Source of the DNA: Paracoccus stylophorae
Lineage (GTDB): Bacteria > Pseudomonadota > Alphaproteobacteria > Rhodobacterales > Rhodobacteraceae
DNA length: 64,000 bases
Reading direction: 5' to 3'
NCBI RefSeq assembly: GCF_028553765.1
Contig: NZ_CP067134.1
Span: forward strand, 3,515,001-3,579,000
The position numbers and the translations under genes are program-made. Positions 35,546-44,189 of this stretch are shown one piece after another. The first letter of the stretch is position 1. Each line of letters opens with the position of its first letter. The notes under the pieces were generated by a model. The model was given only the letters and a program-made list of their open reading frames with translations. It was not told where the DNA came from and did no database searches.

Positions 35546-37273
35546 TTATGCCGCCGATGCCGGCTGCTTGTCGGTGTCGCGCCCGGCACGGATCAGCAAA
35601 TCGGCCAGCCAGTCGGGTTCCGCCTGCGCCGGCGCAAGCGGGTCCTGCGCGTGCAGCCGATGATCCAGCACCATCCGCGCCAGCCTTGCGCGATCCTGCG
35701 CCACCGCCGCATCGACCTGCCCCAGCCCGGCCGATTCCCAGCCCAGAAACACGGCCGAAGCGACGTGATACAGCGCCGACGCCGCGCGACGGGTTTCCGC
35801 CACATGATCGGCCTTGGCCGCGACCTGCATCAGCGAAACGGCGCGATCCAGCGCGGCTGCGATGGGCGTCGCCAGATCGGGCGCAACCTGTGTCAGGCAA
35901 TGCCGCAGATAGTCGTTCAGCGCCTCCAGCGCGTTTTCACGCCGGGCGGCGCGCGCCACATCCAGCGCCACGATGTTGCTGGTCCCTTCCCAGATCGAGC
36001 CCAGGTGCGCGTCGCGCAGCACGCGCGCGTCGGACCATTCCTCGATATAGCCGCAGCCGCCGCGCACCTCCATCGCGTCGCCGGCCACCTTGCGCGCATC
36101 GCGGCAGGTTCGGAACTTGACCAGCGGCGTCAGGATGCGCAGCACCCGCGCCATCGCATCATCGCCGCGATCGGCCGCATCCAGAACCCGCGCCGTGTGA
36201 AACACCATGCTGCGGCCCTGTTCGGCCGGAACCAGCATCTTGGCAAGCTGCCTGCGCATCAGCGGCATGTCGATCAGAAGCTTGCCGAACGCGGTCCGGT
36301 GACGGGCGATGAACAACGCCTCGGCGACCGAGCGGCGCATCAACCCGGCACTGCGCACGCCGTTGGCCAGCCGCGACATGTTGATCATGTCGGTCATCTG
36401 CTTGAAACCCTGCCCCGGCTGGCCGACCAGATAGGCCACCGCCCCTTCCAGCACGATTTCGCCCGACGCCATGGACTTGGTGCCCATCTTGTCCTTCAGG
36501 CGCAGGATCCGATAGCTGTTCTGGCTGCCGTCGTGCAGATGCCGCGGCAGCAGGAACAGCGACAGCCCGCCTGTGCCCGCGCCGCCGCCCTCGGGCCGTG
36601 CCAGGACCATGGCCAGCGCCGCATCGGGATTGGAACAGAACCATTTGTCGCCATAAAGCCGCCATTCGCCGTTCTGCTGTCGCGCGACGGTCTCGATGGC
36701 GCCGACATCGGACCCGGCGGCCTGTTCGGTCATGAACATCGCGCCCTGGAACAGGCTGTCCATGTCCTGACTGGTCAATTGCTGCAAATACCGCGCCTTC
36801 AGATCGTCCGAGCCGAATTTCCGCAGCGTCCGGGTCAGCGAATCGGTCATGCTGAGCGGGCAGCACAACCCGAATTCCGCCTGCACGAACAGATAGACCA
36901 GCGCGTATTTGGCCATCGGATGCAGCCGGTCCGGCACCCCGAACACCCCGCCGCGATGGGACATGGCGGCCAGCCCGAACTCGCCGAAGGCCACGCGCTC
37001 CAGCTCTTCGTAGGCGGGGTGCTTTTCGATCCGCTCGGCCGGCGCACCGGTCCGGTCGCGCAGCGACAGCGTCGGCGGGTTCTTGTCGGCGCGCAGCGCC
37101 AGCTGTTCCAGCCGGTCCCCGACCAGCGCCCCCATCCGGTCAAGCTGCGGTTGCAGGACCGGGCGCAGATCCTGGGGCAGATACAGCGACAGAAGCGCAT
37201 CGAAGGCCGGATCGGCGCGAAACGCGTTCATGCCGCGGCTGTCCGGCACGTTCTGGTGGATGGCCTGGGTCAT
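35546..37273 (-). CDS. Acyl-CoA dehydrogenase, AidB-like long form
   Basis: A 575-residue flavin-dependent acyl-CoA dehydrogenase of the long AidB-like type. Marks are AMFMTEQAAGSDVG (FAD and substrate loop), the strand YGDKWFCSNPDA, LRLKDKMGTKSMASGEIVLEGA, GGCGYIEEWSDAR, and IWEGTSNIVALD, whose Glu sits at the usual catalytic position. The C-terminal 130 residues form the extra helical domain of this subgroup. The substrate is unknown. It is in block A, 21 bases upstream-to-downstream from the hydratase gene, probably one operon with it. Confidence 0.92.
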   Translation of the reverse strand: MTQAIHQNVPDSRGMNAFRADPAFDALLSLYLPQDLRPVLQPQLDRMGALVGDRLEQLALRADKNPPTLSLRDRTGAPAERIEKHPAYEELERVAFGEFGLAAMSHRGGVFGVPDRLHPMAKYALVYLFVQAEFGLCCPLSMTDSLTRTLRKFGSDDLKARYLQQLTSQDMDSLFQGAMFMTEQAAGSDVGAIETVARQQNGEWRLYGDKWFCSNPDAALAMVLARPEGGGAGTGGLSLFLLPRHLHDGSQNSYRILRLKDKMGTKSMASGEIVLEGAVAYLVGQPGQGFKQMTDMINMSRLANGVRSAGLMRRSVAEALFIARHRTAFGKLLIDMPLMRRQLAKMLVPAEQGRSMVFHTARVLDAADRGDDAMARVLRILTPLVKFRTCRDARKVAGDAMEVRGGCGYIEEWSDARVLRDAHLGSIWEGTSNIVALDVARAARRENALEALNDYLRHCLTQVAPDLATPIAAALDRAVSLMQVAAKADHVAETRRAASALYHVASAVFLGWESAGLGQVDAAVAQDRARLARMVLDHRLHAQDPLAPAQAEPDWLADLLIRAGRDTDKQPASAA

Positions 37274-37294
37274 GGATATGTTCTCTTTCTTCCG

Positions 37295-38122
37295 TCACAG
37301 CGTGTCAAAGCGACCGTGGAAGGTGATCGTCCGATCGGGTTTTTCCAGCCAGACGCGGCCATCGCGTTGCCGGATCAGCACCGGCTGTCCCGCGATCAGG
37401 GGCGAGACGCCGCGATAATCGAAGCTGATTGCCGGGGTGCCGGCATGGACGGCGGCCGCGTTCATCAGCAGCGTCGCCTGCAACGGACCATGGACCACCA
37501 GCCCGGAATAACCTTCTTCTTCCGTGACATAGGGATGGTCGTAATGGATCCGATGCCCGTTGAAGGTCAGCGCCGAATAGCGGAACAGCGTGACCGGATC
37601 GCCGACAAAAGCCGCCGGATTGTCGGTCTGCTGCATCAACGCCGGCGACCGCGACAGGGACTGCGCGGGCCGATAGACAATGTCCTGCCGTTCCTCGATC
37701 CGCGCCTGATCGCCGACGTGAATGCCGTGTTCGACCGAGACGAAGACCAACGGGCCGCTGCTGCCCTGTTTGGGTACGATCGCGGCGATGCGCGATCTGC
37801 GCGTCACCGCATCGCCTGCCGCCAGCGGCGCGTGAAAGCGGACCGCGCCGCCGGCCCACATGCGGTTTTCGAACGGCACCGGCGGCAGAAAACCGCCGCG
37901 AGCCGGATGGCCGTCGGGACCAAGCTGATCGCGCGGCACGGCCGGGGGCGCAAGACACCAGTGCAGCCCCAGCGGCGCGTCGGGGCCGGTGTCGAAAAGC
38001 CACTGCCCGAAAGTGGCGCGGAAACGGTCGATCAGCCCCGGCGTGACGATATCCCGCGCCGTCTCGGTGCGACCGACCCAGCCCATCAGATGGCCGAGGT
38101 CCAGATCGTCCAGCGTCATCAT
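37295..38122 (-). CDS. Mesaconyl-C4-CoA hydratase-like (FAS1-like dehydratase/hotdog) protein
   Basis: A 275-residue double-hotdog protein of the HTD2/MaoC type, similar to mesaconyl-C4-CoA (3-methylfumaryl-CoA) hydratase. The N-terminal part binds CoA (MWAGGAVRFHAPLAAGD); the C-terminal hydratase motif is FNGHRIHYDHPYV followed by GLVVHGPLQATLL, with Asp and His as probable catalytic pair. It should add water to an enoyl-CoA with a polar or branched acyl group. The start overlaps the stop of a 56-residue ORF by four bases (ATGA). No lyase for the hydrated product lies nearby. Confidence 0.82.
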   Translation of the reverse strand: MMTLDDLDLGHLMGWVGRTETARDIVTPGLIDRFRATFGQWLFDTGPDAPLGLHWCLAPPAVPRDQLGPDGHPARGGFLPPVPFENRMWAGGAVRFHAPLAAGDAVTRRSRIAAIVPKQGSSGPLVFVSVEHGIHVGDQARIEERQDIVYRPAQSLSRSPALMQQTDNPAAFVGDPVTLFRYSALTFNGHRIHYDHPYVTEEEGYSGLVVHGPLQATLLMNAAAVHAGTPAISFDYRGVSPLIAGQPVLIRQRDGRVWLEKPDRTITFHGRFDTL

Positions 38123-38289
38123 GCCAGCACCCGCTGTCGTCGCAGACGCCGCGCCTTCGCAATCTCGCCGTTCACCGACATCGCGCCACGCTCGGGCCGA
38201 CGCAGAACCTGCATCACCCGGTCGGGGCGATCCGCCGCGATGAAGAACGGAAAGCGGGCATCGGAATTCGGCGGGCGGGCGGTTTTCAT
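38119..38289 (-). CDS. Small ORF of 56 residues in the block A operon
   Basis: A 56-residue basic ORF placed exactly between two enzymes: its ATG (38289) comes 7 bases after the dehydrogenase stop, and its TGA overlaps the hydratase ATG by four bases. That spacing supports translation. The sequence has FPFFIAADRPDRVMQVLRR and an Arg-rich end (KARRLRRQRVLA). ADRPDR faintly recalls the start of HpcH/HpaI (CitE-like) acyl-CoA lyases, which begin FVPADRPER, but the rest does not continue the lyase fold. It may be a genuine small protein or a lyase remnant. I do not assign a function. Confidence 0.5.
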   Translation of the reverse strand: MKTARPPNSDARFPFFIAADRPDRVMQVLRRPERGAMSVNGEIAKARRLRRQRVLA

Positions 38290-38296
38290 CGCGAAC

Positions 38297-39460
38297 CTAG
38301 AAACTGCGGGGCAGGCCAAGGATATGTTCGGCCACATAGGACAGGATCAGATTGGTCGAGATCGGTGCCACCTGATACAGCCGCGTCTCGCGGAACTTGC
38401 GTTCGACATCGTATTCCTGCGCAAAGCCGAAGCCGCCAAAGGTCTGCATGGCGGCGTTCGCCGCCTCCCACGAGGCATCGGCGGCAAGCATCTTGGCCAT
38501 GTTCGCCTGTGCGCCGGCAGGCTGATGCGCGTCGAAACGGCGGCAGGCCTCGAACCGCATCAGGTTTGCCGCCTCAAGATGGGCAAAGGCGCGGGCCAGC
38601 GGAAACTGGATCCCCTGGTTCTGGCCGATGGGCCGGCCGAAAACCTCGCGATCCCTGGCATAGCCGGTGGCCTTGTCGATGAACCAGTAGCCGTCGCCGA
38701 TGCATTCTGCCGCGATCAGCGTGCGTTCGGCGTTCAGGCCGTCAAGGATATAGCGAAAGCCCTTGCCCTCTTCCCCGATCAGCGCCTCGGCCGGGATGTC
38801 CATGTCGTCGAAAAACAGCTCGTTCGTCTCATGGCCAACCATGTTGGGGATGGGTTTCACCTCCATCCCCTTGCCGATCACCTGATCCAGTTCCACCAGA
38901 AAGATCGACAGCCCGTCGGATTTGCGTTTGACCTCGGCCAGGGGCGTGGTCCGCGCCAGCAGGATCATCAGGTCCGAATGCTGGATCCGGCTGATCCAGA
39001 CCTTCTGGCCGTTGATCGCGTAGCGGTCGCCCTTCCTGACCGCCGTGGTTTTCAGCCTGGTCGTATCGGTGCCCGTCGTGGGTTCGGTCACGGCCATGGA
39101 TTGCAGGCGCAATTCGCCGCTGGCGATCCGGGGCAGGTATTTCCGCTTCTGCTCATCCGAACCATGCCGCAGCAATGTGCCCATATTATACATCTGGCCG
39201 TGGCAATGTCCGGCATTGCCGCCTGCGCGGTTGATTTCCTCCATCACGATCGAGGCTTCGGTCAGCCCCAGCCCCGAACCGCCGAACCGTTCGGGGATCA
39301 TCGCGGCCAGCCAGCCGGCGCGGGTCAGCGCGTTGATGAAATCCTCGGGATAGGTCTGATCGGCACCGTGCTGACGGTGATATTCGGGCGGAAATTCGGC
39401 GCAAAGCGCGCGCAGGGCGTCGCGCAGATCGTCGTGGTCTTCGGGTGCGCTGGTTTTCAC
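38297..39460 (-). CDS. Acyl-CoA dehydrogenase
   Basis: A 387-residue acyl-CoA dehydrogenase. Marks are RFGGSGLGLTEASIVMEEINRAGG, MAVTEPTTGTDTTRLKTTA, RYAINGQKVWISRIQHSD and the C-terminal MQTFGGFGFAQEYDVERKFRE. The end reads YQVAPISTNLILSYVAEH, so the catalytic Glu of the YEGT type is absent; the base may sit elsewhere, as in isovaleryl-CoA dehydrogenase. The GTG at 39460 is chosen because AAGGAG lies six bases before it and the length is then normal; upstream ATGs (39547, 39502) have no such site. It lies 7 bases from the small ORF. Confidence 0.9.
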   Translation of the reverse strand: MKTSAPEDHDDLRDALRALCAEFPPEYHRQHGADQTYPEDFINALTRAGWLAAMIPERFGGSGLGLTEASIVMEEINRAGGNAGHCHGQMYNMGTLLRHGSDEQKRKYLPRIASGELRLQSMAVTEPTTGTDTTRLKTTAVRKGDRYAINGQKVWISRIQHSDLMILLARTTPLAEVKRKSDGLSIFLVELDQVIGKGMEVKPIPNMVGHETNELFFDDMDIPAEALIGEEGKGFRYILDGLNAERTLIAAECIGDGYWFIDKATGYARDREVFGRPIGQNQGIQFPLARAFAHLEAANLMRFEACRRFDAHQPAGAQANMAKMLAADASWEAANAAMQTFGGFGFAQEYDVERKFRETRLYQVAPISTNLILSYVAEHILGLPRSF

Positions 39461-39562
39461 CGGCTTCTCCTTTTGTCGGCTCAAGGGCCGTTTTTCCTGC
39501 ATCGCGTCCGCATCGGCGGATTTCCCACGATCCGGGGGTCGCGGCATCGTGGGCGTGCTTCC

Positions 39563-40198
39563 TCAGGTCAGGATTGTGGCTTCGGTCACGGCCTGCACCT
39601 CTTGCAGGGTGTTTCCCGGTGCCAGTTCGACCAGGCGAAACCCGTCCGGCGTCACATCCAGCACGGCCAGATCGGTATAGACCCGGCTGACGACACCCAG
39701 ACCCGTCAAGGGATAGGTGCAGCGTTTCAGGATCTTCGGGCCGCCGTCGCGGTCGACATGCCGCATCATCACCAGAATCTTCGGCACGCCGACGACAAGA
39801 TCCATGGCGCCGCCAACTGCGGGCGGAAATTTTTCGTCCAGCGTCGCCCAATTGGCCAGATCGCCGTTTTCGGCCACCTGATAGGCGCCCAGAACCGCGA
39901 TATCGATATGCCCGCCCCGCATCATCGCAAAGCTGTCGGCATGTTCGAAATAGGCCGCACCGGGTGCGGCGGTGACATAGCGTTTGCTGGCGTCGATCAG
40001 TTCGACATCCTCGGTGCCGGGCGCGGGCGTCGGTCCGATGCCCAGGATCCCGTTTTCGGAATGATAGATCACCTCGCGCCCCTCGGGGACATGGGCCGAG
40101 ACATGGGTGGGCTTGCCGATGCCCAGATTGACGTAAGAGCCGTCGGGAATGTCGCGCGCCACGCGCGCGGCCAGTTCGCTGTCGCTCAGGGTTTTCAT
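39563..40198 (-). CDS. 3-oxoacid/3-oxoadipate-type CoA-transferase, beta subunit
   Basis: A 211-residue beta subunit of a family I CoA-transferase. The catalytic glutamate is E48 in SENGILGIGP, preceded by YVNLGIGKPTHVSAHVPEG; GGHIDIAVLGAYQVAENGDLANW and VGGAMDLVVG follow, all typical of ScoB/PcaJ/AtoA. With the alpha subunit encoded just upstream (four-base ATGA overlap) it moves CoA from succinyl-CoA or acetyl-CoA to an organic acid. Which acid is unknown; the TRAP importer next door probably supplies it. Confidence 0.93.
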   Translation of the reverse strand: MKTLSDSELAARVARDIPDGSYVNLGIGKPTHVSAHVPEGREVIYHSENGILGIGPTPAPGTEDVELIDASKRYVTAAPGAAYFEHADSFAMMRGGHIDIAVLGAYQVAENGDLANWATLDEKFPPAVGGAMDLVVGVPKILVMMRHVDRDGGPKILKRCTYPLTGLGVVSRVYTDLAVLDVTPDGFRLVELAPGNTLQEVQAVTEATILT

Positions 40199-40860
40199 GG
40201 GCGCACCCCGTATTCCACCACGCTTTGAATGAAGATGCCCGGCGTCACCACATGTTCGGGGTTCAGCGGCTCTGCCGACATGTGCCGGACCTCGACGATG
40301 GAATGGCGCGCAGCGGCAGCCATCACCGGGTTGAAGTTGCGGGCCGTGGCATGAAAGCTGAGATTGCCCCATCGGTCGCCCCGTTCGGCGCGCAGCAGGG
40401 CGAAATCCGCGTGCAACGGCGACTCGAGAACATAGCCGCGCCCGTCGATCATGCGCGTTTCCTTGCCCTCGGCCAGCAGCGTGCCATAGGCCGTCGGCGT
40501 CAGAAATCCGCCAAGCCCCGCCCCTGCGGCGCGAATACGTTCCGCCATGGTGCCCTGCGGCACCACCTCCAGCGCGATTTCGCCCGCTTCATAGCGCCGC
40601 TCGAACCAGATCGAGCCGGGCGAGCGCGGATAGGAACAGATCACTTTCGCAACCCGTCCCGCCTTCAGCAGCTTGGCGATTCCCGTCTCGCCCGCGCCGG
40701 CATTGTTCGAGATGATCGTCAGAGCCGTCGCGCCCTGTTCCAGCAGCGCGTCGATCAGGCCGAATGGAATGCCCGACGATCCGAACCCGCCGATCATCAC
40801 CGACGCGCCATCGGTGATCGGCGCGACCGCGCTTGCCAGATCTGCCAGCCTCTTGTCCAT
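40195..40860 (-). CDS. 3-oxoacid/3-oxoadipate-type CoA-transferase, alpha subunit
   Basis: A 221-residue alpha subunit. The glycine-rich CoA/oxyanion loop GGFGSSGIP is at residues 24-32, followed by the family stretches TIISNNAGAGETGIAKLL and GTMAERIRAAGAGLGGFLTPTAYGT. It pairs with the beta subunit whose ATG overlaps its stop. ATG 40860 gives the normal N-terminus; the open frame further upstream lies antisense to the transporter gene. It starts 12 bases after the TRAP permease, so transport and CoA activation are likely one transcript. Confidence 0.93.
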   Translation of the reverse strand: MDKRLADLASAVAPITDGASVMIGGFGSSGIPFGLIDALLEQGATALTIISNNAGAGETGIAKLLKAGRVAKVICSYPRSPGSIWFERRYEAGEIALEVVPQGTMAERIRAAGAGLGGFLTPTAYGTLLAEGKETRMIDGRGYVLESPLHADFALLRAERGDRWGNLSFHATARNFNPVMAAAARHSIVEVRHMSAEPLNPEHVVTPGIFIQSVVEYGVRP

Positions 40861-40871
40861 CTGCGTCTCCT

Positions 40872-42827
40872 TCAGGCTGCGGCGTCGTGGCTGCGACGAC
40901 GACCGATGGCCAGGTTGATGATGATGACCGCCACCAAGGCGCCGGCACCGATCAGGCTGGTCATCAATTCGGGAAATATGATCAGGATGCCGCCGGCGGC
41001 AAAGGCGATGCGGCTGACGATCCCGATCCGGCCCACCTTGTAGATCCAGCTTTCGAACGCCGCTGTGATCGCCCAGATCGCCACCAGCGTCAGGCCGATC
41101 CGTTCGACGATATTGACGAAACTGCCTTCCATGATCAGCGCCGGATCGTAAACGAAGATGAACGGCAGCACGAACAGCGGCATCCCCAGTCGCATGGCCC
41201 GAAAACCGGTCTCGATCGGCTTTGATCCGGCGACATTCGCGGCGGTGATCGCGGCCAGCGCGACCGGGGGCGTGATATAGGACAGCATGCCCCAGTAAAG
41301 AATGAACAGATGGCTGGCGATCGGGTTCAGCCCCGCCTGCACCAGCGCCGGGGCCAGCAGGATCGACAGGAAGATATAGCAGGCCGTGACCGTCATTCCC
41401 ATGCCAAGGACGAAGCTGGTCACTGCCCCCGCGATCAGCATCAGCGCCGTGTTGCCGCCCGCATACAGCAGCAATTCTCGCGAAAACGCCCCGGCCACGC
41501 CGGTATAGGACAGCCCGCCCACCACCAGCCCGATGCCCGCCAGCACCGCAACGAGGCTGGCGATGTTCGTCGAGATGTCCAGCAGCAGCTGTTTGGCGCG
41601 CGCCAGGGTCAGGCGGGTGTCCTTGCGGAACGCGGTGGCGATCAGCATCACCGCCGAGGCGTAATAGGGCGAACGCGCCTCCATCCGCAGTCCCATCAGC
41701 ACGAAGATCAGCACCGCGAGGCTCAGCAGATAGGGCCACCCCGATTTCAGCACCGGCCAAAGCGGCGGAATATCCTCGCGCGGCAGCCCCTTCAGCCCGA
41801 CCCGCGCCGCATACATATCGACCTGAAACAGCAGCGCGACATAGAACAGCAGCGCGGGAATGACCGCGGCGACGACGATGGTCGAATACTGGACGCCCAG
41901 GAAAGACGCCATGACGAAGGCCACGGTGCCCATGACCGGCGGCATCAGCGTGGCCCCGGTCGAGGCGCAGGCCTCGATGGCCGCCGCATAGCTGGCCGGA
42001 TAGCCGACCTTGCGCATCGTCGGAATCGAAAACGGCGCCGAGGTCAGGATGTTGGAAATCACGCTGCCCGACAGCGACCCCAGGATGCCCGAACCCATGA
42101 CCGCGACCTTGGCCGGCCCGCCGCGCGTGTGGCCCAGCAACGCCGAGGCCAGTTCCATGAAGAAATCGCTGCCCTTGGTGATGACAAGAACCGACCCGAA
42201 GATCACGAAGCCGATGACCAGTTCGGCCACGACCTGCATCGGGATGCCGATGATCGATTCCACGCCCAGGACATGCGCGCGGATCGTTCCGATGGGCGAA
42301 TACTGCGTGCCCCACAGAAAGCCCGGCATGTGATCGGCGTAAAGCGGAAACGTACCGAACAGCAGCGCCGTGAACAGCAGGACCGAGCCGCCGGCGCGTC
42401 GCACCCCCTCAAGAACCAGGACGATCAGGATCGTCGCCATGATGTCGGCGGTCAGCGGCGCGTCGTATTCCCAGCCGCGCTGGATGATCTCCAGCCCGTG
42501 CATCCCCAGCCAACCCGCGCTGACGATCGCCGCCGCACCAAGGATCAGGTTCAGCCACAACAACCGTCCGTCGGTCGACTTGCTGATCGGCAGCGTCACG
42601 AACGCGACCGCAAGAAAGATCCCGATCAGATAATAGAGATAGGCGTTCCCAAGCGGCTGAAACCCGAACAGGTTCAGCAGGAATTGCTGGTTGACGGCCA
42701 TCACGACGCCGATGGCCCCCAGCAGCATCACCAGCCAGCGCAGCCTGATCTGGCCGGGCTGTGTCACCGCCTCGGGCGCCACGCGCCGCGCGGACGGGTC
42801 ATCGGCTGTCTCGTTTTCGGAAACCAT
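40872..42827 (-). CDS. TRAP transporter fused permease (4TM/12TM, TAXI type)
   Basis: A 651-residue fused TRAP permease in which the small and large membrane subunits form one chain. About 16 to 18 hydrophobic segments are visible. The DctM-like part includes KVAVMGSGILGSLSGSVISNILTSAPFSIP, ACASTGATLMPPVMGTVAFVMA and YWGMLSYITPPVALAAITAANVAGS. Such fused permeases work with TAXI-type binding proteins, one of which is encoded just upstream. It imports an organic acid with sodium or protons. A polar N-terminal tail of about 30 residues faces the cytoplasm. Confidence 0.93.
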   Translation of the reverse strand: MVSENETADDPSARRVAPEAVTQPGQIRLRWLVMLLGAIGVVMAVNQQFLLNLFGFQPLGNAYLYYLIGIFLAVAFVTLPISKSTDGRLLWLNLILGAAAIVSAGWLGMHGLEIIQRGWEYDAPLTADIMATILIVLVLEGVRRAGGSVLLFTALLFGTFPLYADHMPGFLWGTQYSPIGTIRAHVLGVESIIGIPMQVVAELVIGFVIFGSVLVITKGSDFFMELASALLGHTRGGPAKVAVMGSGILGSLSGSVISNILTSAPFSIPTMRKVGYPASYAAAIEACASTGATLMPPVMGTVAFVMASFLGVQYSTIVVAAVIPALLFYVALLFQVDMYAARVGLKGLPREDIPPLWPVLKSGWPYLLSLAVLIFVLMGLRMEARSPYYASAVMLIATAFRKDTRLTLARAKQLLLDISTNIASLVAVLAGIGLVVGGLSYTGVAGAFSRELLLYAGGNTALMLIAGAVTSFVLGMGMTVTACYIFLSILLAPALVQAGLNPIASHLFILYWGMLSYITPPVALAAITAANVAGSKPIETGFRAMRLGMPLFVLPFIFVYDPALIMEGSFVNIVERIGLTLVAIWAITAAFESWIYKVGRIGIVSRIAFAAGGILIIFPELMTSLIGAGALVAVIIINLAIGRRRSHDAAA

Positions 42828-42899
42828 GATCTCGTCCTGATCCGGGAAATCACCCTCCCCGGCGCGCGAGGTGCCGGGGAGTCGTGCCGCCAGCGGCGC

Positions 42900-44030
42900 T
42901 CAGTTCAGTCCGGCGACCACCTCGGCGCGGCGGTCCATCCAGGCCTGGGCGAACTCCTCTTCGGACAGATCGGCATTCTGGGGCGCGAACTCTTCCCAGG
43001 CGGCGACCAGCGCGTCCAGCCGCTCAGTCCGTTTCTGGTTCCAGGCATCGTCTTCGTCCGTCCAGATGCCCTTTTCCTTCAGATAGCGGATGGCACCCTC
43101 GTGAAAGGGGACGTCGATGGCGGGTTTGCCCGACAGATCCAGCGACCAGCGCTTCATCGTGGCGGTGCCGTCCTTGTAGAGGTCATAGCTTTCGTCCAGC
43201 GCCTTGATGAACGCATAGACATCGTCGGCGGACTTGTCGGGCGTCGTGGTGATCACCGGATAGCGATAGGCGGCCATCTTGGCGATTTCGCCTTCCGGCA
43301 GGCCCGCCGCGATATCCTCGTCCGAGGGTCCCATGATCGGCAGCACGTTCAAAAGCTTGTTCCACCCGTCTTCGTTGTCGGCTTCAAGCGGCGCGTAAAA
43401 GATGCCGCGCGGACTTTCCGCAAGCTCGTATAACTGGCTGGTGGTGGGTGTCGTGCAGGTGGCGTCGGATTCGTTGCGCGTCATCGACGACATGGCCGCG
43501 GCATAGGTGGGAAAGGTGACGATCTCCACATCGTCCAGCGTCAGATCGCCGAACGCCAGGATCGCTTCGCATTTCACGTTGACCGAGGGGTTGCCGGCGA
43601 CGAATGCGATACGCTTGCCCTTGGCGTCGGCCACCGTCTCGATGCCGGCGTCGCCCGCCGCGATCAGCGTGATGCCGGCAGGCCGACCCGCCACGGCGCG
43701 CAGTTGCTGGGGCCCCCAGTCCTTGATGGCAAAGTCATAGGCGCCCTCGGACACGAAGAATGCCTCGGTCGCCAGGAACCCGTAATCGGCGCGACCGGTC
43801 AGCAGCGGTTGCAGCCGTCCGATGCCGCTGCCCGAGGGCTGGATGCGGACCCTGGTGCCGAACTCCTTGCCGAAGGCGTCGGCGATGGCCGATGCCTCGG
43901 CATAGCCCGCCGATCCGACGTCATAGGATGTCCAGACCATCGTGTCCGGCAGGTCCTGCGACACGGCAGGCAGCGCGGTCATGGCGGTCAGGGCAGCAAT
44001 CGCGACCCCCGGATACAGTCTGTTTTTCAT
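42900..44030 (-). CDS. TAXI family TRAP substrate-binding protein
   Basis: A 376-residue periplasmic binding protein with a signal peptide ending PAVSQ. Family marks are MVWTSYDVGSAGYAEASAIAD, VRIQPSGSGIGRLQPLLTGRADYGF, and VAGRPAGITLIAAGDAGIETVADAKGKRIAFV. It delivers the ligand to the fused permease encoded 72 bases downstream. GGAGG lies at good distance from ATG 44030. It is the first gene of the minus-strand operon in block A and is divergent from the LysR gene, which probably controls it. Confidence 0.9.
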   Translation of the reverse strand: MKNRLYPGVAIAALTAMTALPAVSQDLPDTMVWTSYDVGSAGYAEASAIADAFGKEFGTRVRIQPSGSGIGRLQPLLTGRADYGFLATEAFFVSEGAYDFAIKDWGPQQLRAVAGRPAGITLIAAGDAGIETVADAKGKRIAFVAGNPSVNVKCEAILAFGDLTLDDVEIVTFPTYAAAMSSMTRNESDATCTTPTTSQLYELAESPRGIFYAPLEADNEDGWNKLLNVLPIMGPSDEDIAAGLPEGEIAKMAAYRYPVITTTPDKSADDVYAFIKALDESYDLYKDGTATMKRWSLDLSGKPAIDVPFHEGAIRYLKEKGIWTDEDDAWNQKRTERLDALVAAWEEFAPQNADLSEEEFAQAWMDRRAEVVAGLN

Positions 44031-44117
44031 GGTGTCCTCCCTTGGGTGACAGGGTGCAGGCGGGCCGACTTGGCGTCGGCTTTGATATGGCGCCGCATCG
44101 TCAGGCGACCCTGTCGG

Positions 44118-44130
44118 TTTCAAGGTGAAA
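44118..44130. promoter_or_regulatory. LysR-type T-N11-A box between the TAXI and lysR genes
   Basis: TTTCAAGGTGAAA is a T-N11-A sequence with perfect dyad TTTCA/TGAAA, the classical LysR-type box. It sits inside a larger imperfect palindrome with outer arms CTGTC (44111-44115) and GACAG (44135-44139). A second AT-rich dyad TTATA-GA-TATAA lies at 44156-44167, close to the lysR start. The position in the 159-base divergent interval is ideal for the adjacent regulator. Confidence 0.55.
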
Positions 44131-44189
44131 GAGTGACAGCCATGTTGCAAATGCATTATAGATATAACAGCGATACCGGCGGGGAATGA

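Noticed and set aside
35525..40228. A 1567-codon open frame on the plus strand opposite block A
   Set aside because: It runs antisense to five well-supported enzyme genes, is rich in Arg, His, Gln and Pro, and shows no domain. Long antisense frames are expected at this GC content.
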